A stretch of DNA of 64,000 nt, from positions 434,001-498,000 of the forward strand of contig NZ_CP162010.1 in NCBI RefSeq assembly GCF_041734645.1, written 5' to 3'. How positions within the stretch are numbered: the first letter of the stretch is position 1; each line of letters opens with the position of its first letter. Under the pieces are notes generated by a model. That model saw nothing but the letters and a program-made list of their open reading frames with translations. It was not told the origin of the DNA and did no database searches. Position numbers and translations under genes: made by a program. The stretch is from Rodentibacter sp901420285. GTDB taxonomy: Bacteria > Pseudomonadota > Gammaproteobacteria > Enterobacterales > Pasteurellaceae. This document shows, in pieces, positions 39,757-48,889 of this stretch.

Positions 39757-40959
39757 ATGATTTATAAACTCGTCGGTGCCCTCCGGCATTATATTTGGGG
39801 TGGACGCCATTATATTCCGCAATTATTGAATATTCCCACCGAAGAAAACCAACATTACGCCGAATATTGGCTAGGCGCGCATGCTTCTGCGCCCTCCATA
39901 CTTGAAACGGAAGGTAAAATTCAACCGCTTAACGACTTTGTATGCCAAAATAGCACCGCATTGGGGGCGCAAAGTACGGCGCTTTTTGGTCATGCGTTGC
40001 CGTATTTACTGAAAATTTTGGATGTGGCGAAACCGCTTTCTATTCAACTTCATCCGACGAAACGGCAAGCGGAAATTGGTTTTGCCGCAGAAAATGCTAA
40101 AGGCATTGATTTGAACGATCCAAAACGCATTTACAAAGACGATAATCACAAACCGGAAATGATGATTGCCTTATCGGATTTTTGGTTACTGCACGGTTTT
40201 AAATGCAAAGATAAAATTCTCGCCGCGTTCGAATGTCGTCCATCGCTTGCGCCATTGGCGGAAAAATTACGCAAACAAGATTTGCACGATTTCTATGCCG
40301 AGATAATGCAAGCGGATCAGGCCTCGCTAGCTCAATGGCTCGTCCCGCTGATTGAACAAAACTACGCCGCTTATACCGCCGATAAACTGGATTTAACGAA
40401 TCCGGATTATTGGCTGCTTTATACAATGGATGCGATGGAGATTTCTCCACAAAAACTTGATGCGGGCTTAATTTGTTTTTATCTATTTAATATCGTTCAT
40501 TGCAAAATCGGCGAAGGCATTTACCAAGAAGCCGGCATTCCACACGCTTATTTACGCGGACAAAATATCGAACTGATGGCTTGTTCGGATAATGTCATTC
40601 GCGGCGGCTTGACACCGAAATATGTGGATATTCCGGAATTGCTAAAAATCATCGATTGCCGTGAAGTGGAGCCACAAATTATCTCGGTCGCGCCGCAAGC
40701 ATCGCGCGTATTTACTTATTCCACGCCGGCAAAAGACTTCGCCTTGCAAAATATTCGATACGAATGTGGTGAAACCCACCACTTAACGACACAAAGCGCT
40801 GCGATTTTGATGGTGATGAAAGGGCAAGTGAAGTTAGACTGCGCTGAGAGCACCGCATTGAACCTTGAACAAGGCGAAGCCGCTTTTATTACGGCCGGTT
40901 CTTCATATCGCGTGGAAGGCCTAATGGAAGGCTATGCAATCGTGGCGAAGCTACCTTAA
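39757..40959 (+). CDS. manA: Mannose-6-phosphate isomerase ManA (class I)
   Basis: 400 aa. It interconverts mannose-6-phosphate and fructose-6-phosphate with zinc. The cupin zinc-site region SIQLHPTKRQAEIGFA and the later IPHAYLRGQNIELMACSDNVIRGG are family signatures. The ATG follows AGAGAAA. Two exact 11-mers lie in the coding sequence (39952-39962 and 40849-40859), both read as Ser-Thr-Ala-Leu, one in a segment (QNSTALGAQSTALFG) that looks like an inserted loop. Confidence 0.94.
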   Translation: MIYKLVGALRHYIWGGRHYIPQLLNIPTEENQHYAEYWLGAHASAPSILETEGKIQPLNDFVCQNSTALGAQSTALFGHALPYLLKILDVAKPLSIQLHPTKRQAEIGFAAENAKGIDLNDPKRIYKDDNHKPEMMIALSDFWLLHGFKCKDKILAAFECRPSLAPLAEKLRKQDLHDFYAEIMQADQASLAQWLVPLIEQNYAAYTADKLDLTNPDYWLLYTMDAMEISPQKLDAGLICFYLFNIVHCKIGEGIYQEAGIPHAYLRGQNIELMACSDNVIRGGLTPKYVDIPELLKIIDCREVEPQIISVAPQASRVFTYSTPAKDFALQNIRYECGETHHLTTQSAAILMVMKGQVKLDCAESTALNLEQGEAAFITAGSSYRVEGLMEGYAIVAKLP

Positions 40960-41272
40960 GCAAAATCAATTTTGGCGATATAGCTGATGACGCTAATTTG
41001 GGCGCTGACGGCAAGTTTTATGTGACGGCGCTGCTTGGCTGAACACGTCGTCATGCGCACGTATGATTTCGTTATACTCGAACATAGTAATGCCGTATTG
41101 CAAGATGGTTTCAATGCGGTGCTGAAAACGGATCTCAATGGTGCTGATGGAGGGGGCTAGGCTTAGAGCGGTGCTGCGAACGCATATTTAGCCCAGATAT
41201 GGCTCATCGTATTAATGCGAATGCGCAAGGTAAATTGCGCATTCAGATTCATGCCGATGACAAGCGTATTTT
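40960..41272. other. Intergenic region with a degenerate motif cluster, possible gene remnant
   Basis: 313 bp without an intact gene. One exact 11-mer (41113-41123) is accompanied within 70 bp by two decayed versions (around 41137 and 41168). On the minus strand an open run of about 55 codons without a start codon (including IEIRFQHRIETILQYG) crosses the same bases; I do not recognise it. This may be a decayed gene or merely repeat-derived sequence. Confidence 0.4.
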
Positions 41273-41563
41273 TCACGAATTATTTTCGGTAATGGCGATA
41301 GGCCGAGTTCCTTTCCGTAACTCTTCGACTTCATCTAATAATTGAAGAATCAATCCTAGCGCCGGTACGCTGGCTTCAAAATCGCGACCAATTCGTCCGG
41401 CACGGCGAATACGTCCCATTTGAAAACCGCTGAAAATAGCCTGTTCCGGATCGCCGTCCACGGTAATTACACCTTCTTCAATTAATGCCAGCAACCATTG
41501 GCGATCGCAAGCGCATACGTTTAAGATTTCATTAAAAGTCAATGTAATATCAATGTCCTTCAT
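41273..41563 (-). CDS. cbpM: Chaperone modulator CbpM
   Basis: 96 aa. CbpM binds the J-domain of CbpA and blocks both its DNA-binding and co-chaperone activity. The protein has the MerR-like winged-helix pattern typical of the family (FNEILNVCACDRQWLLALIEEGVI). It starts 17 bp after cbpA, with an AGGAGAT box, and is co-transcribed with it. Confidence 0.88.
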   Translation of the reverse strand: MKDIDITLTFNEILNVCACDRQWLLALIEEGVITVDGDPEQAIFSGFQMGRIRRAGRIGRDFEASVPALGLILQLLDEVEELRKGTRPIAITENNS

Positions 41564-41580
41564 GTGATCTCCTTAATTCC

Positions 41581-42540
41581 TTATGCTGTCTTGCCGTTAA
41601 AATGTGTGGCTAAAGCTTTCCATGCTGCACGATCTGCATCGCTTTGCACGCTTGGTACGACAATGCGAATATTCAAATACAAATCCCCTGCTTCTTTTGT
41701 CGGAATACCCTTGCCTTTCAAACGAATGCTTTTACCGCTTTGGCTGTTTTCCGGCAAGTTGATTTGTAAGCGACCGGCAACGGTATCGGCAATGATTTTA
41801 CCGCCTAAGACAGCGTCCCAAGGTTTTACATCAATAATTTGATATACGTCTTTTTTATTTTTGACGTAAAGATCCGGCTTTTCATCGAATTTTATTTTTA
41901 AGTATAGATCGCCGTTTTCACCGCCGTTTAAGCCCGGCAATCCTTGACCGCTTAATCGAATTTGTTGTCCTTCGGTAATGCCTTTCGGAATTTTGATATT
42001 CAACGTTTTCGCTTGATAAACGCCGTGTCCGTATTCGTCTAGCGTTGGTACATTTAAGGTTACGCTACGTGCCGCGCCGTTATAAGCGGTAGCGATGTCG
42101 ATGGTAAATTCCGCATGTTGATCGTCGCCTTTTATTGGGCCGGTTTGACGCGCACGTGCTTGCGCCGTACGGCCAAATGAACCAAATAAATCCTCAAAAT
42201 TGAAATTAGCTTGTCCAAAAGCGCCATCGCCGTCGGAATGGAATTCATAACGATGAAATCCACCGCCTTCACCGCCGAATGGGTTACCCCGGCTAAACGG
42301 ATTAGCACCTTGAGCCGCACCATAAGGGTTGGCCAACATTTCATCATACTCAGCGCGTTTTTCTTGATCTTTTAAAATCTCGTAAGCCTCATTGACTTCC
42401 GCCGTTTTTTTCACCGCATCGGGATCTTTACTCACATCAGGGTGATATTGACGCACTAATTTGCGATATGCTTTTTTAATGGTATTGAGATCGGCATCTT
42501 TTGCTACGCCCAATACATCGTAATAATTTTTCTCCGCCAT
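41581..42540 (-). CDS. cbpA: Curved-DNA-binding co-chaperone CbpA
   Basis: 319 aa. It is a DnaJ paralogue that stimulates DnaK and binds curved DNA. It has a J-domain (YYDVLGVAKDAD, HPDVSKDP) at residues 1-70 and a Gly/Phe-rich linker to about 125, followed directly by the two C-terminal substrate-binding domains. The absence of a CXXCXGXG zinc region separates it from the DnaJ encoded near the end of the window. Confidence 0.93.
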   Translation of the reverse strand: MAEKNYYDVLGVAKDADLNTIKKAYRKLVRQYHPDVSKDPDAVKKTAEVNEAYEILKDQEKRAEYDEMLANPYGAAQGANPFSRGNPFGGEGGGFHRYEFHSDGDGAFGQANFNFEDLFGSFGRTAQARARQTGPIKGDDQHAEFTIDIATAYNGAARSVTLNVPTLDEYGHGVYQAKTLNIKIPKGITEGQQIRLSGQGLPGLNGGENGDLYLKIKFDEKPDLYVKNKKDVYQIIDVKPWDAVLGGKIIADTVAGRLQINLPENSQSGKSIRLKGKGIPTKEAGDLYLNIRIVVPSVQSDADRAAWKALATHFNGKTA

Positions 42541-42676
42541 ACTTTTCCTTTTTATTTCCTTTCTAAATCTTAATAACTAAGGGGCTATTACAATTACACC
42601 TCAGAAAACATGATATAAATTAAATAAGGATTATGATTCGAATTTAAAGTATTAATCGAAAATTTCTATTAAAAAT

Positions 42677-43690
42677 TTAACAAATTCGAGGTAACGGCTC
42701 ATTAGTCGGTAAATCCAGTAAACGACTTTGTCCGAACACGCCCATCAAACGTATTTTTTTATCCGTCGTCATTTCGCCAATCACAGCGGCATTTTTGCCT
42801 AACGGGTGCGCATGAAGTGCAGTCAAAATTTCCGGTGTTTTGTTTGCCGAAGCGACAATCACAAGTTTCCCCTCGTTGGCGAAGTTTAAGGCTTCAAGTC
42901 CGAGTAATTCACAAATACCGCGCACTTCTTGGCGAATTGGCAACGCTTGCTCATCAATATGAATGCCCAACGCTTGCGCATTAGCATACTCATGTAGCAC
43001 CGCATTGACACCGCCGCGGGTGGCATCTCGCACGGCTTTCACGCCGTCGATCTCGCGTAAGCATTCAATTAACGGATAAAGCACTGCGCAGTCGCTGTGC
43101 AGATCCGTTTGAATGCCTAATTTTTCGCGTAAATTTAAAATGGTCGCCCCGTGATCACCGATGGTGCCACTGACGATAATTTTATCACCCGCCTGAATTC
43201 GATGAACGCCCCAGTCCAGCCCTTTTGGAATAACACCGATGCCGCTGGTGTTGATAAATATCTTATCCACTGCGCCTTTTTGCACCACTTTGGTATCACC
43301 GGTCACCACTTGAATACCGGCAGCCTTTGCGGTTTCCGCCATAGATTGAATAATTTGTTGCAGTTCGCTAAGCGGCAAGCCTTCTTCTAAAATAAAGCCG
43401 GCAGAAAGATATTTCGGTACCGCACCGCATACTGAGACATCATTCGCTGTACCGCACACTGCCAGTTTGCCGATGTCGCCGCCCGGGAAGAAAATAGGAT
43501 CAATCACAAAACTATCGGTACTAAACGAAAGGATTTCGCCTTGTTGTGTCAGCTCGGCCAAAGGAATACGCGCTTGATCTTCGCCTTGCGCTAAAATCGG
43601 GTTGGCAAAGGCTTTCATAAAATAATCTTGAATTAATTGTTGCATTGCCGCACCACCGTTGCCGTGCGCCATGGTGATAATATTATTCAT
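42677..43690 (-). CDS. hypE: Hydrogenase maturation protein HypE
   Basis: 337 aa. HypE dehydrates an S-carbamoyl group on its C-terminal cysteine to a thiocyanate, the source of the CN ligands of the [NiFe] centre. It has the PurM/AIR-synthetase fold (FSTDSFVIDPIFFPGGDIG, GTANDVSVCGA) and the required C-terminal Pro-Arg-Ile-Cys. It is the last gene of hypBDE, 3 bp after hypD. It contains one 11-mer (42996-43006). Confidence 0.96.
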   Translation of the reverse strand: MNNIITMAHGNGGAAMQQLIQDYFMKAFANPILAQGEDQARIPLAELTQQGEILSFSTDSFVIDPIFFPGGDIGKLAVCGTANDVSVCGAVPKYLSAGFILEEGLPLSELQQIIQSMAETAKAAGIQVVTGDTKVVQKGAVDKIFINTSGIGVIPKGLDWGVHRIQAGDKIIVSGTIGDHGATILNLREKLGIQTDLHSDCAVLYPLIECLREIDGVKAVRDATRGGVNAVLHEYANAQALGIHIDEQALPIRQEVRGICELLGLEALNFANEGKLVIVASANKTPEILTALHAHPLGKNAAVIGEMTTDKKIRLMGVFGQSRLLDLPTNEPLPRIC

Positions 43691-43693
43691 TCT

Positions 43694-44806
43694 TTATTCT
43701 CTACGATATTGATAATAAGCCGCGCAAGCACCTTCGGAAGATACCATTAATGCGCCGTAAGCATTATCCGGATTGCAATTGGTGCCGAATAGCGGGCAAT
43801 CGGAGGGTTTGCAGCGTCCGGTCAGTACATCGCCGCAGCGAGAATTTGGATCGTCGGCCACTTGTTGTGCTTGGCTTTGGAAGTAAATTTCGGCGTCAAA
43901 TTGGCGATAAGCCTCGGTAAGTTCCACGCCGGATTGTTCAATTTCGCCTAATCCGCGCCATTCGCTGCTTTCTTTTAGTTGAAATACTTCTTGCATGGCG
44001 TGTTGCGCAAGCAAATTGCCGTGATTATCCACAATCCGTTTATATTGGTTTTCGATTTCGCAACGGCCATCCACAAATTGCCGAACAAGCATTACAATCG
44101 CCTGTAAAATATCTAAGGGTTCAAAACCGGTAATCACAAAGGGTTTGTGATATTTATCGACAATACTTTGATACGGCTTCGTGCCTATTACCATACTTAC
44201 ATGTCCCGGTGCGATGAAGCCATCAATTTTCACTTGATCTTGCGCCAACAAACTGTGCAAAGTCGGAATAATGGTGATGTTCTGGCAGACAATCCAGAAA
44301 TTCTTCGTACTCAGTTTTTTCGCTTGCTGCAGTGTAACCGCCGCGCTTGGCATCGTGGTTTCAAAGCCAAGGGAAAAGAACACCACTTTTTTATCGGGAT
44401 TATTTTGCGCGATATTTAACGCATCCAACGGTGAATACACGATTCGTACATCCGCGCCTTTGGCTTTCGCTTCTAACAGCGAACCTTGACGACCTTTCAC
44501 ACGCATAGCGTCGCCGAAAGTGCAGAAAATCACATCGGGTTTGAGCGCAATTTCAATGCATACATCAATTCGCCCCATCGGTAATACGCATACCGGACAG
44601 CCGGGGCCATGGATAAACTCAATACTTTTCGGCAATAAGCGATCCAAGCCGAATTTAAAAATCGTATGCGTATGACCGCCGCACACTTCCATTAAATACA
44701 GTGGGTTTTCCTCTGTGAAGTGCGGGAGTTTTTCCATCAGTTTTTCAAGTTGCGTCACTAAACTGCGGGCGAGTTCAGGATCGCGAAATTCATCGACAAA
44801 TCGCAT
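43694..44806 (-). CDS. hypD: Hydrogenase maturation protein HypD
   Basis: 370 aa. HypD, with HypC, is the scaffold on which Fe(CN)2CO is assembled. Motifs: MEVCGGHTH near the N-terminus, HGPGCPVCVLP, and the C-terminal [4Fe-4S] cysteines CGDVLTGRCKPSDCPLFGTNC. No hypC gene lies between hypB and hypD, unlike E. coli, so its partner must be encoded elsewhere. Confidence 0.96.
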   Translation of the reverse strand: MRFVDEFRDPELARSLVTQLEKLMEKLPHFTEENPLYLMEVCGGHTHTIFKFGLDRLLPKSIEFIHGPGCPVCVLPMGRIDVCIEIALKPDVIFCTFGDAMRVKGRQGSLLEAKAKGADVRIVYSPLDALNIAQNNPDKKVVFFSLGFETTMPSAAVTLQQAKKLSTKNFWIVCQNITIIPTLHSLLAQDQVKIDGFIAPGHVSMVIGTKPYQSIVDKYHKPFVITGFEPLDILQAIVMLVRQFVDGRCEIENQYKRIVDNHGNLLAQHAMQEVFQLKESSEWRGLGEIEQSGVELTEAYRQFDAEIYFQSQAQQVADDPNSRCGDVLTGRCKPSDCPLFGTNCNPDNAYGALMVSSEGACAAYYQYRRE

Positions 44807-44809
44807 TAA

Positions 44810-45619
44810 CTATCCTTGTTTTCTTTGGTTTTCTAGCCAGTTCAACCAATCGCCCAGGCCTTGTTCCGTGGTGGCGGAAAGTTGAATCACTTCAATACTT
44901 GGATTCACGCGCTTCGCATTGGCAATGCATTGCGCTACGTCGAAATTTAAATACGGCAATAAATCCACTTTATTCAGAATCATCAAACCGGAAGCGGCAA
45001 ACATATGTGGATATTTCAATGGTTTATCTTCGCCTTCGGTCACGGACAAAATCACCACCTTAGCTTTTTCACCGAGATCAAACTCTGACGGGCAAACCAA
45101 ATTTCCCACATTTTCAATAAACAGGATACTGTCGGCTTTTGGACGTAATTTCACCATAGCCTCACCGATCATTTGCGCATCCAAATGACAGCCTTTGCCT
45201 GTGTTTACTTGAATTGCCGGCACGCCGGTAGCGCGAATGCGATCGGCATCATTTTCCGTTTGTTGGTCGCCTTCAATCACATAGCAAGTACAGTCGTTTT
45301 TCAACGCGTTTAGCGTAGTTGTTAAAAGCGTGGTTTTGCCGGAACCGGGGCTGGATACCAGATTTAACGCGAAAATATGTTGTTTTTCAAAAAAAGCACG
45401 GTTGTGATCTGCTAGCCGATTATTTTTGCCTAACACGTCTTGTTCGATTTTTAGCAGACGTTTTTGCGTATCATCCGGTTCGGTGGGCTTGTTGAAATGA
45501 AAGGTAGAATGAGAAAAATTTGGCGTTGTATATTCTTGCGCATCGTCGTCAGAATGACGGTGCGGCAGCTCGCCAATGCGGACCTGATCCGGATGTCCGC
45601 AGCCACAGGTTGTACACAT
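44810..45619 (-). CDS. hypB: Hydrogenase nickel incorporation GTPase HypB
   Basis: 269 aa. This GTPase delivers nickel to the hydrogenase large subunit. The N-terminal high-affinity nickel motif CTTCGCG is at residues 2-8, followed by a short His-rich stretch (HRHSDDD), the P-loop SSPGSGKTTL at 89-98 and the metal-site region GDQQTENDADR. It heads hypBDE, starting 87 bp downstream of nikO across a 21-bp dyad. hypA is not present in this window. Confidence 0.96.
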   Translation of the reverse strand: MCTTCGCGHPDQVRIGELPHRHSDDDAQEYTTPNFSHSTFHFNKPTEPDDTQKRLLKIEQDVLGKNNRLADHNRAFFEKQHIFALNLVSSPGSGKTTLLTTTLNALKNDCTCYVIEGDQQTENDADRIRATGVPAIQVNTGKGCHLDAQMIGEAMVKLRPKADSILFIENVGNLVCPSEFDLGEKAKVVILSVTEGEDKPLKYPHMFAASGLMILNKVDLLPYLNFDVAQCIANAKRVNPSIEVIQLSATTEQGLGDWLNWLENQRKQG

Positions 45620-45637
45620 AAATCCTCCGTTGCTGGA

Positions 45638-45658
45638 TGTTGAAATCAGATTTCAACA
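45638..45658. promoter_or_regulatory. 21-bp dyad upstream of hypB
   Basis: TGTTGAAATC, a central A, GATTTCAACA: a perfect dyad centred about 29 bp before the hypB ATG. It has the form of a repressor or activator site for an unknown regulator, or a short mRNA hairpin. Confidence 0.5.
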
Positions 45659-45706
45659 AATTTGCAACAAGGATAACACAATCAAAGTCTCTGTTTTTGA
45701 TAGAGA

Positions 45707-46324
45707 TCATAAACTAATAATTTCGTCCGCTAAGCGGTGGATAAATCCTTGATGATGCGAGGAAATCAGCATTGGCAAACGCAATTCGTGCAACAATGTA
45801 AGCAATTTTTCGCTATTTTTTCGATCCAGCCCGTTGGTCGGTTCATCCAATAGTAAAATTTTTGGTCGCATCGCCAACACGCCGGCAAGGGCGGTGAAAT
45901 TTTTCTCGCCACCGGAAAGCGTGTGCACCGTACGATCTTTTAAATGCTTGATACCAAGACGCTCAAGTTGTTGCTCGGCAATCTGATAAGCCTGTTCACG
46001 CGCTATGTTTTGATTCAAGGGGCCAAATGCCACATCATCCAATACCGTTGGGCCGAATAGTTGATCATCGGCATTTTGGAAACAAATGCCGATCGGACCG
46101 CGAAACGGCGCAAAGTCTTTTTCTCGGCGGCAAATTTTTCCGAATAGGCTGATTTCGCCTCGTGTAATCGGTACAAAACCGAGCAATGCTAGTAGCAAGG
46201 TGGTTTTGCCGGTGCCGATTTCGCCTTGTACAAACAAGCGGGTTTGTCCCGCCAAAGTGAAACTTAAATCGTTAATAATCGGCGTGCCATGGCGTTCAAT
46301 ACAAAGATTTTTAACGGACAACAT
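45707..46324 (-). CDS. nikO: Nickel ECF-type transporter ATPase NikO
   Basis: 205 aa. It is the ABC ATPase of the nickel ECF importer. Walker A GEIGTGKTTLL, Q-loop CFQNADDQLFG, signature LSGGEKN and Walker B ILLLDEPTNGLD are all present. The start overlaps the nikQ end by 14 bp. The CbiO name is also used for this family; nickel is preferred because of nikK/nikL and the neighbouring hyp genes. Confidence 0.92.
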   Translation of the reverse strand: MLSVKNLCIERHGTPIINDLSFTLAGQTRLFVQGEIGTGKTTLLLALLGFVPITRGEISLFGKICRREKDFAPFRGPIGICFQNADDQLFGPTVLDDVAFGPLNQNIAREQAYQIAEQQLERLGIKHLKDRTVHTLSGGEKNFTALAGVLAMRPKILLLDEPTNGLDRKNSEKLLTLLHELRLPMLISSHHQGFIHRLADEIISL

Positions 46325-46991
46325 TTTCGTTTTCCTTCTTCTGAGTGAATTGAAAGCCGCGACATTTCAACGCAATTTGCGCCGTTTCCGCTTTTAATAA
46401 GGCATGAATTAATAATAACGTAACCGACTGTGCAATCACATAAAGGGTGCGACGATTCACGCCGGGACAAAATCCGCGCGCGCGCATTGCGCGATCCATT
46501 TTTTGGCGAAGCTTACTCAAAAGCGCAATATAGCGCACCGTTAAAATAAACAGTTGTAGTAATTTTTTCGGCAACGGCAATTTGCTCAATGCTTGTAACA
46601 GCACCGCATCGCTAATGTTCCATAAAAAAAGCCAAAGGGAAAACAGCAGTAAATTCATACGCAAGGTTAAGATTTCGGCCAGCAAAATGCCTTGCGGATT
46701 GAGTTCAATGCGGTTCTGTTCGATGCGCCAACTTAACGTCGCCCAAATCAAGGCGATAAAAATCAGTAAGGCGATCCCGCGTTTACAATAAGGCGATAGA
46801 GATTTTTGGCTGCGCAACAGTAAGATGGCGAAGGTTAAAATTAGCACCGCATTGAGCCCAATCAAGTAGGCGAAGTCCGTTAGAACGCTAATGATTAAGC
46901 CCCAAAAAAACAGTCCGATAAGGCGCCAATGCGGTGCTAAAAAGGAAGACGGGGAAAAGTGCGGCAGACAATGGCTGAGATTTTTGTTCAT
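46311..46991 (-). CDS. nikQ: Nickel ECF-type transporter transmembrane protein NikQ
   Basis: 226 aa from the ATG at 46991, which overlaps the nikM stop as ATGA; a frame extending to 47039 is rejected. It is the energy-coupling membrane protein, with several hydrophobic segments (LIGLFFWGLIISVLTDFAYL and others) and the conserved cytoplasmic ARG motif (RAMRARGFCPGV). Two exact 11-mers (46843-46853 and 46928-46938) lie in opposite orientation within 100 bp and are read in different frames, a striking case of the motif inside a gene. Confidence 0.91.
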   Translation of the reverse strand: MNKNLSHCLPHFSPSSFLAPHWRLIGLFFWGLIISVLTDFAYLIGLNAVLILTFAILLLRSQKSLSPYCKRGIALLIFIALIWATLSWRIEQNRIELNPQGILLAEILTLRMNLLLFSLWLFLWNISDAVLLQALSKLPLPKKLLQLFILTVRYIALLSKLRQKMDRAMRARGFCPGVNRRTLYVIAQSVTLLLIHALLKAETAQIALKCRGFQFTQKKENENVVR

Positions 46992-47611
46992 GAGGACGCT
47001 AATACGGAACGATTTAGCGCGTCGGGGTACATTTTGCACAGTAGGCTAATCACACCAACGCTAATTACGCTATCTAACACAAATACCGGCAAGTGCGAAG
47101 CCAAAAGTAACCAGACCAGATCGGTGTAGCTTTTGCCGCCATCCAGCATTAATTCCAAAGAGGCTAAGGCCGCCGCGCCGCCTACACCAACAACGCCCGC
47201 CCCGATACCGACAAACAGACGATTTTTTAAGCTCATTTGCGGGCGTAAACGTGCGCGCCATAAATAATGGGCGATGACGGCGGGAATCGCCATAATACAC
47301 AGATTTACGCCCAATACGGCAAAGCCGCCGAAGGAGAAAAACAAAACTTGCAGCAATAATGCAATCAGAAACGCGGGAAATACCGTCCAACCGAGGAAAA
47401 GCCCTGCCATGCCGTTTAATATCAAATGTACGCTGCCGATGCCGACCGGTACGTGAATGGTGCCTGCCACAAAAAATGCAGCGGCGAATAATGCGGTAAG
47501 CGGTAAGCGCTCTTGTTCAAGTTTGCGCAAACCAATTGCGACGCCCCCTGCTGCGAGCACCGCATTGGTCAATAGAACCGGTGCGTGTAGTACGCCTTCA
47601 GATAAATGCAT
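46988..47611 (-). CDS. nikM: Nickel-binding membrane component NikM
   Basis: 207 aa. It is the substrate-binding S-component. The N-terminus MHLSEGVLHAP carries the conserved His2 used in metal coordination in this family, and about six to seven hydrophobic segments follow. The start overlaps the nikL stop by one base, the end overlaps nikQ. One 11-mer lies at 47556-47566 (Asn-Ala-Val-Leu). Confidence 0.93.
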   Translation of the reverse strand: MHLSEGVLHAPVLLTNAVLAAGGVAIGLRKLEQERLPLTALFAAAFFVAGTIHVPVGIGSVHLILNGMAGLFLGWTVFPAFLIALLLQVLFFSFGGFAVLGVNLCIMAIPAVIAHYLWRARLRPQMSLKNRLFVGIGAGVVGVGGAAALASLELMLDGGKSYTDLVWLLLASHLPVFVLDSVISVGVISLLCKMYPDALNRSVLASS

Positions 47612-48108
47612 CAGATTCGTTCCTTCTCAATTTCGCTTTTGCTTTTTCGTGCGTTCCACCACGCAAATAGGCCGATAATCCCGACGATATAACCGATGCC
47701 GCCCAAAATATCGCGCAGATAAATTTGGGTTTTTAAATGAGCGATGTCTTCACGCAATAACATCAAATCCGCCCCTTTGTTATTTGAAGGGGCGATGCGA
47801 TCGGCCGTAATGGCCGCACGATGTCCTTCTTCGCCTTCTACCACCACTTTTAATGTGCTATTTGCAATATCCGGCACGGTCAGATTAAACGCGCCCTGCG
47901 CATCCGTTTTACCCGCTAAAATCGGTTCTTCGACGCCGGAACGTTGCACTTCCAAATAGGTTTCGGCAGCAGGCGTCATATCGGAATAATAGGCTTTGCC
48001 GGAAAGCATTTGCCCATCATATTGAGCAAATACATGAAGTGCGTGGGCTTGTGCGTGCGCCACGAAGAAAAGACTTAAAAGTGCAGTGAAAAACGACAAA
48101 ATTTTCAT
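47611..48108 (-). CDS. nikL: Nickel transporter accessory protein NikL
   Basis: 165 aa. A signal peptide ends near ...FFVAHAQAHA, a predicted periplasmic domain follows, and one C-terminal membrane segment (ILGGIGYIVGIIGLFAWW) ends the protein. This layout is that of NikL/CbiL, which replaces NikN in several nickel ECF importers. It is 11 bp after nikK and overlaps nikM. Confidence 0.86.
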   Translation of the reverse strand: MKILSFFTALLSLFFVAHAQAHALHVFAQYDGQMLSGKAYYSDMTPAAETYLEVQRSGVEEPILAGKTDAQGAFNLTVPDIANSTLKVVVEGEEGHRAAITADRIAPSNNKGADLMLLREDIAHLKTQIYLRDILGGIGYIVGIIGLFAWWNARKSKSEIEKERI

Positions 48109-48119
48109 AAGTCTTCCGA

Positions 48120-48803
48120 TTAATTGGCGTCAAAAGTTAGCATGTATTCAATTGAACGGCGATCGTAATCCGGATTATTCAACACAGCTTCATTAAATTC
48201 CGCCCAAACTTTATTGGCACCTTTGCGTGGAGTAAATTCGGCGATGCCTTTTTCATCGGTTAAATTAAACGGTGCGTCTTCACCGGTGCCAACTTTAATC
48301 CCTTGCACCGGTTTGCCGTTGTGTAACACAAGAATGGCAAGCGGTTTACCGGCCTCGGCTACACTTTGAGGTATCAGTTCGTAGGCCACGTTATGTGCGT
48401 AAAAGGCTTGTTCACCCCATTTTAGAATCGCTTTGCCAAATTTTATCGGATTAGTGCTAAATTCCGCGTTTGGTGCTTCGCGTTTGGTTTTTTCTACATA
48501 TTTACCGTTCGGCAATTTTGACCAAACGCCATTGTTAAATTCAAGGAATACGAGTTCGGATTGGGGTGTCAAATAGGCTTCGCCATTTTTGAATCGGTAT
48601 TCAAGCGGGGTTAATTTTCCTTGAGAATTTAAGACTTGGATCGACTGGATTTTGGATTGCGGATAATTTTCGGTTTCTTCGTGGCCGAATTTCATCACGT
48701 ATTCGCCTTGCGATGACGTGGGTTCTAGCCATACATTATGCGCCTTGGCAAAGGTGGCGGCTAAAAGTATGGCCAAATTCAAGGCGATTTTTTTGAAGTC
48801 CAT
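48120..48803 (-). CDS. nikK: Periplasmic DUF4198 protein NikK
   Basis: 227 aa. A signal peptide (MDFKKIALNLAILLAATFAKA) leaves a mature N-terminus beginning HNVW, and the DUF4198 fold follows (WLEPTSSQGEYVMKFGHE). NikK is taken as the periplasmic nickel-binding partner in nikKLMQO. It is first in the operon, with an AAGGAG box and a MerR-type promoter shared with the divergent nimR. Confidence 0.88.
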   Translation of the reverse strand: MDFKKIALNLAILLAATFAKAHNVWLEPTSSQGEYVMKFGHEETENYPQSKIQSIQVLNSQGKLTPLEYRFKNGEAYLTPQSELVFLEFNNGVWSKLPNGKYVEKTKREAPNAEFSTNPIKFGKAILKWGEQAFYAHNVAYELIPQSVAEAGKPLAILVLHNGKPVQGIKVGTGEDAPFNLTDEKGIAEFTPRKGANKVWAEFNEAVLNNPDYDRRSIEYMLTFDAN

Positions 48804-48839
48804 TTTTTTCTCCTTTACTTTATTACGAGATTAGAACTT

Positions 48840-48870
48840 ATAATAAAATATGAAGTAACTTCAGAGTCAA
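48840..48870 (-). promoter_or_regulatory. MerR-type nikK promoter with NimR operator
   Basis: On the minus strand: -35 TTGACT (48870-48865), a 19-bp spacer and -10 TATTAT (48845-48840). The spacer contains a perfect dyad, TGAAGT-A-ACTTCA on the plus strand (48851-48863). Overlong 19-20 bp spacers with a central dyad are the hallmark of promoters activated by MerR-family proteins; the divergent nimR gene supplies the regulator. Confidence 0.82.
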
Positions 48871-48889
48871 GCGCTATTTAGGAGAGAAG

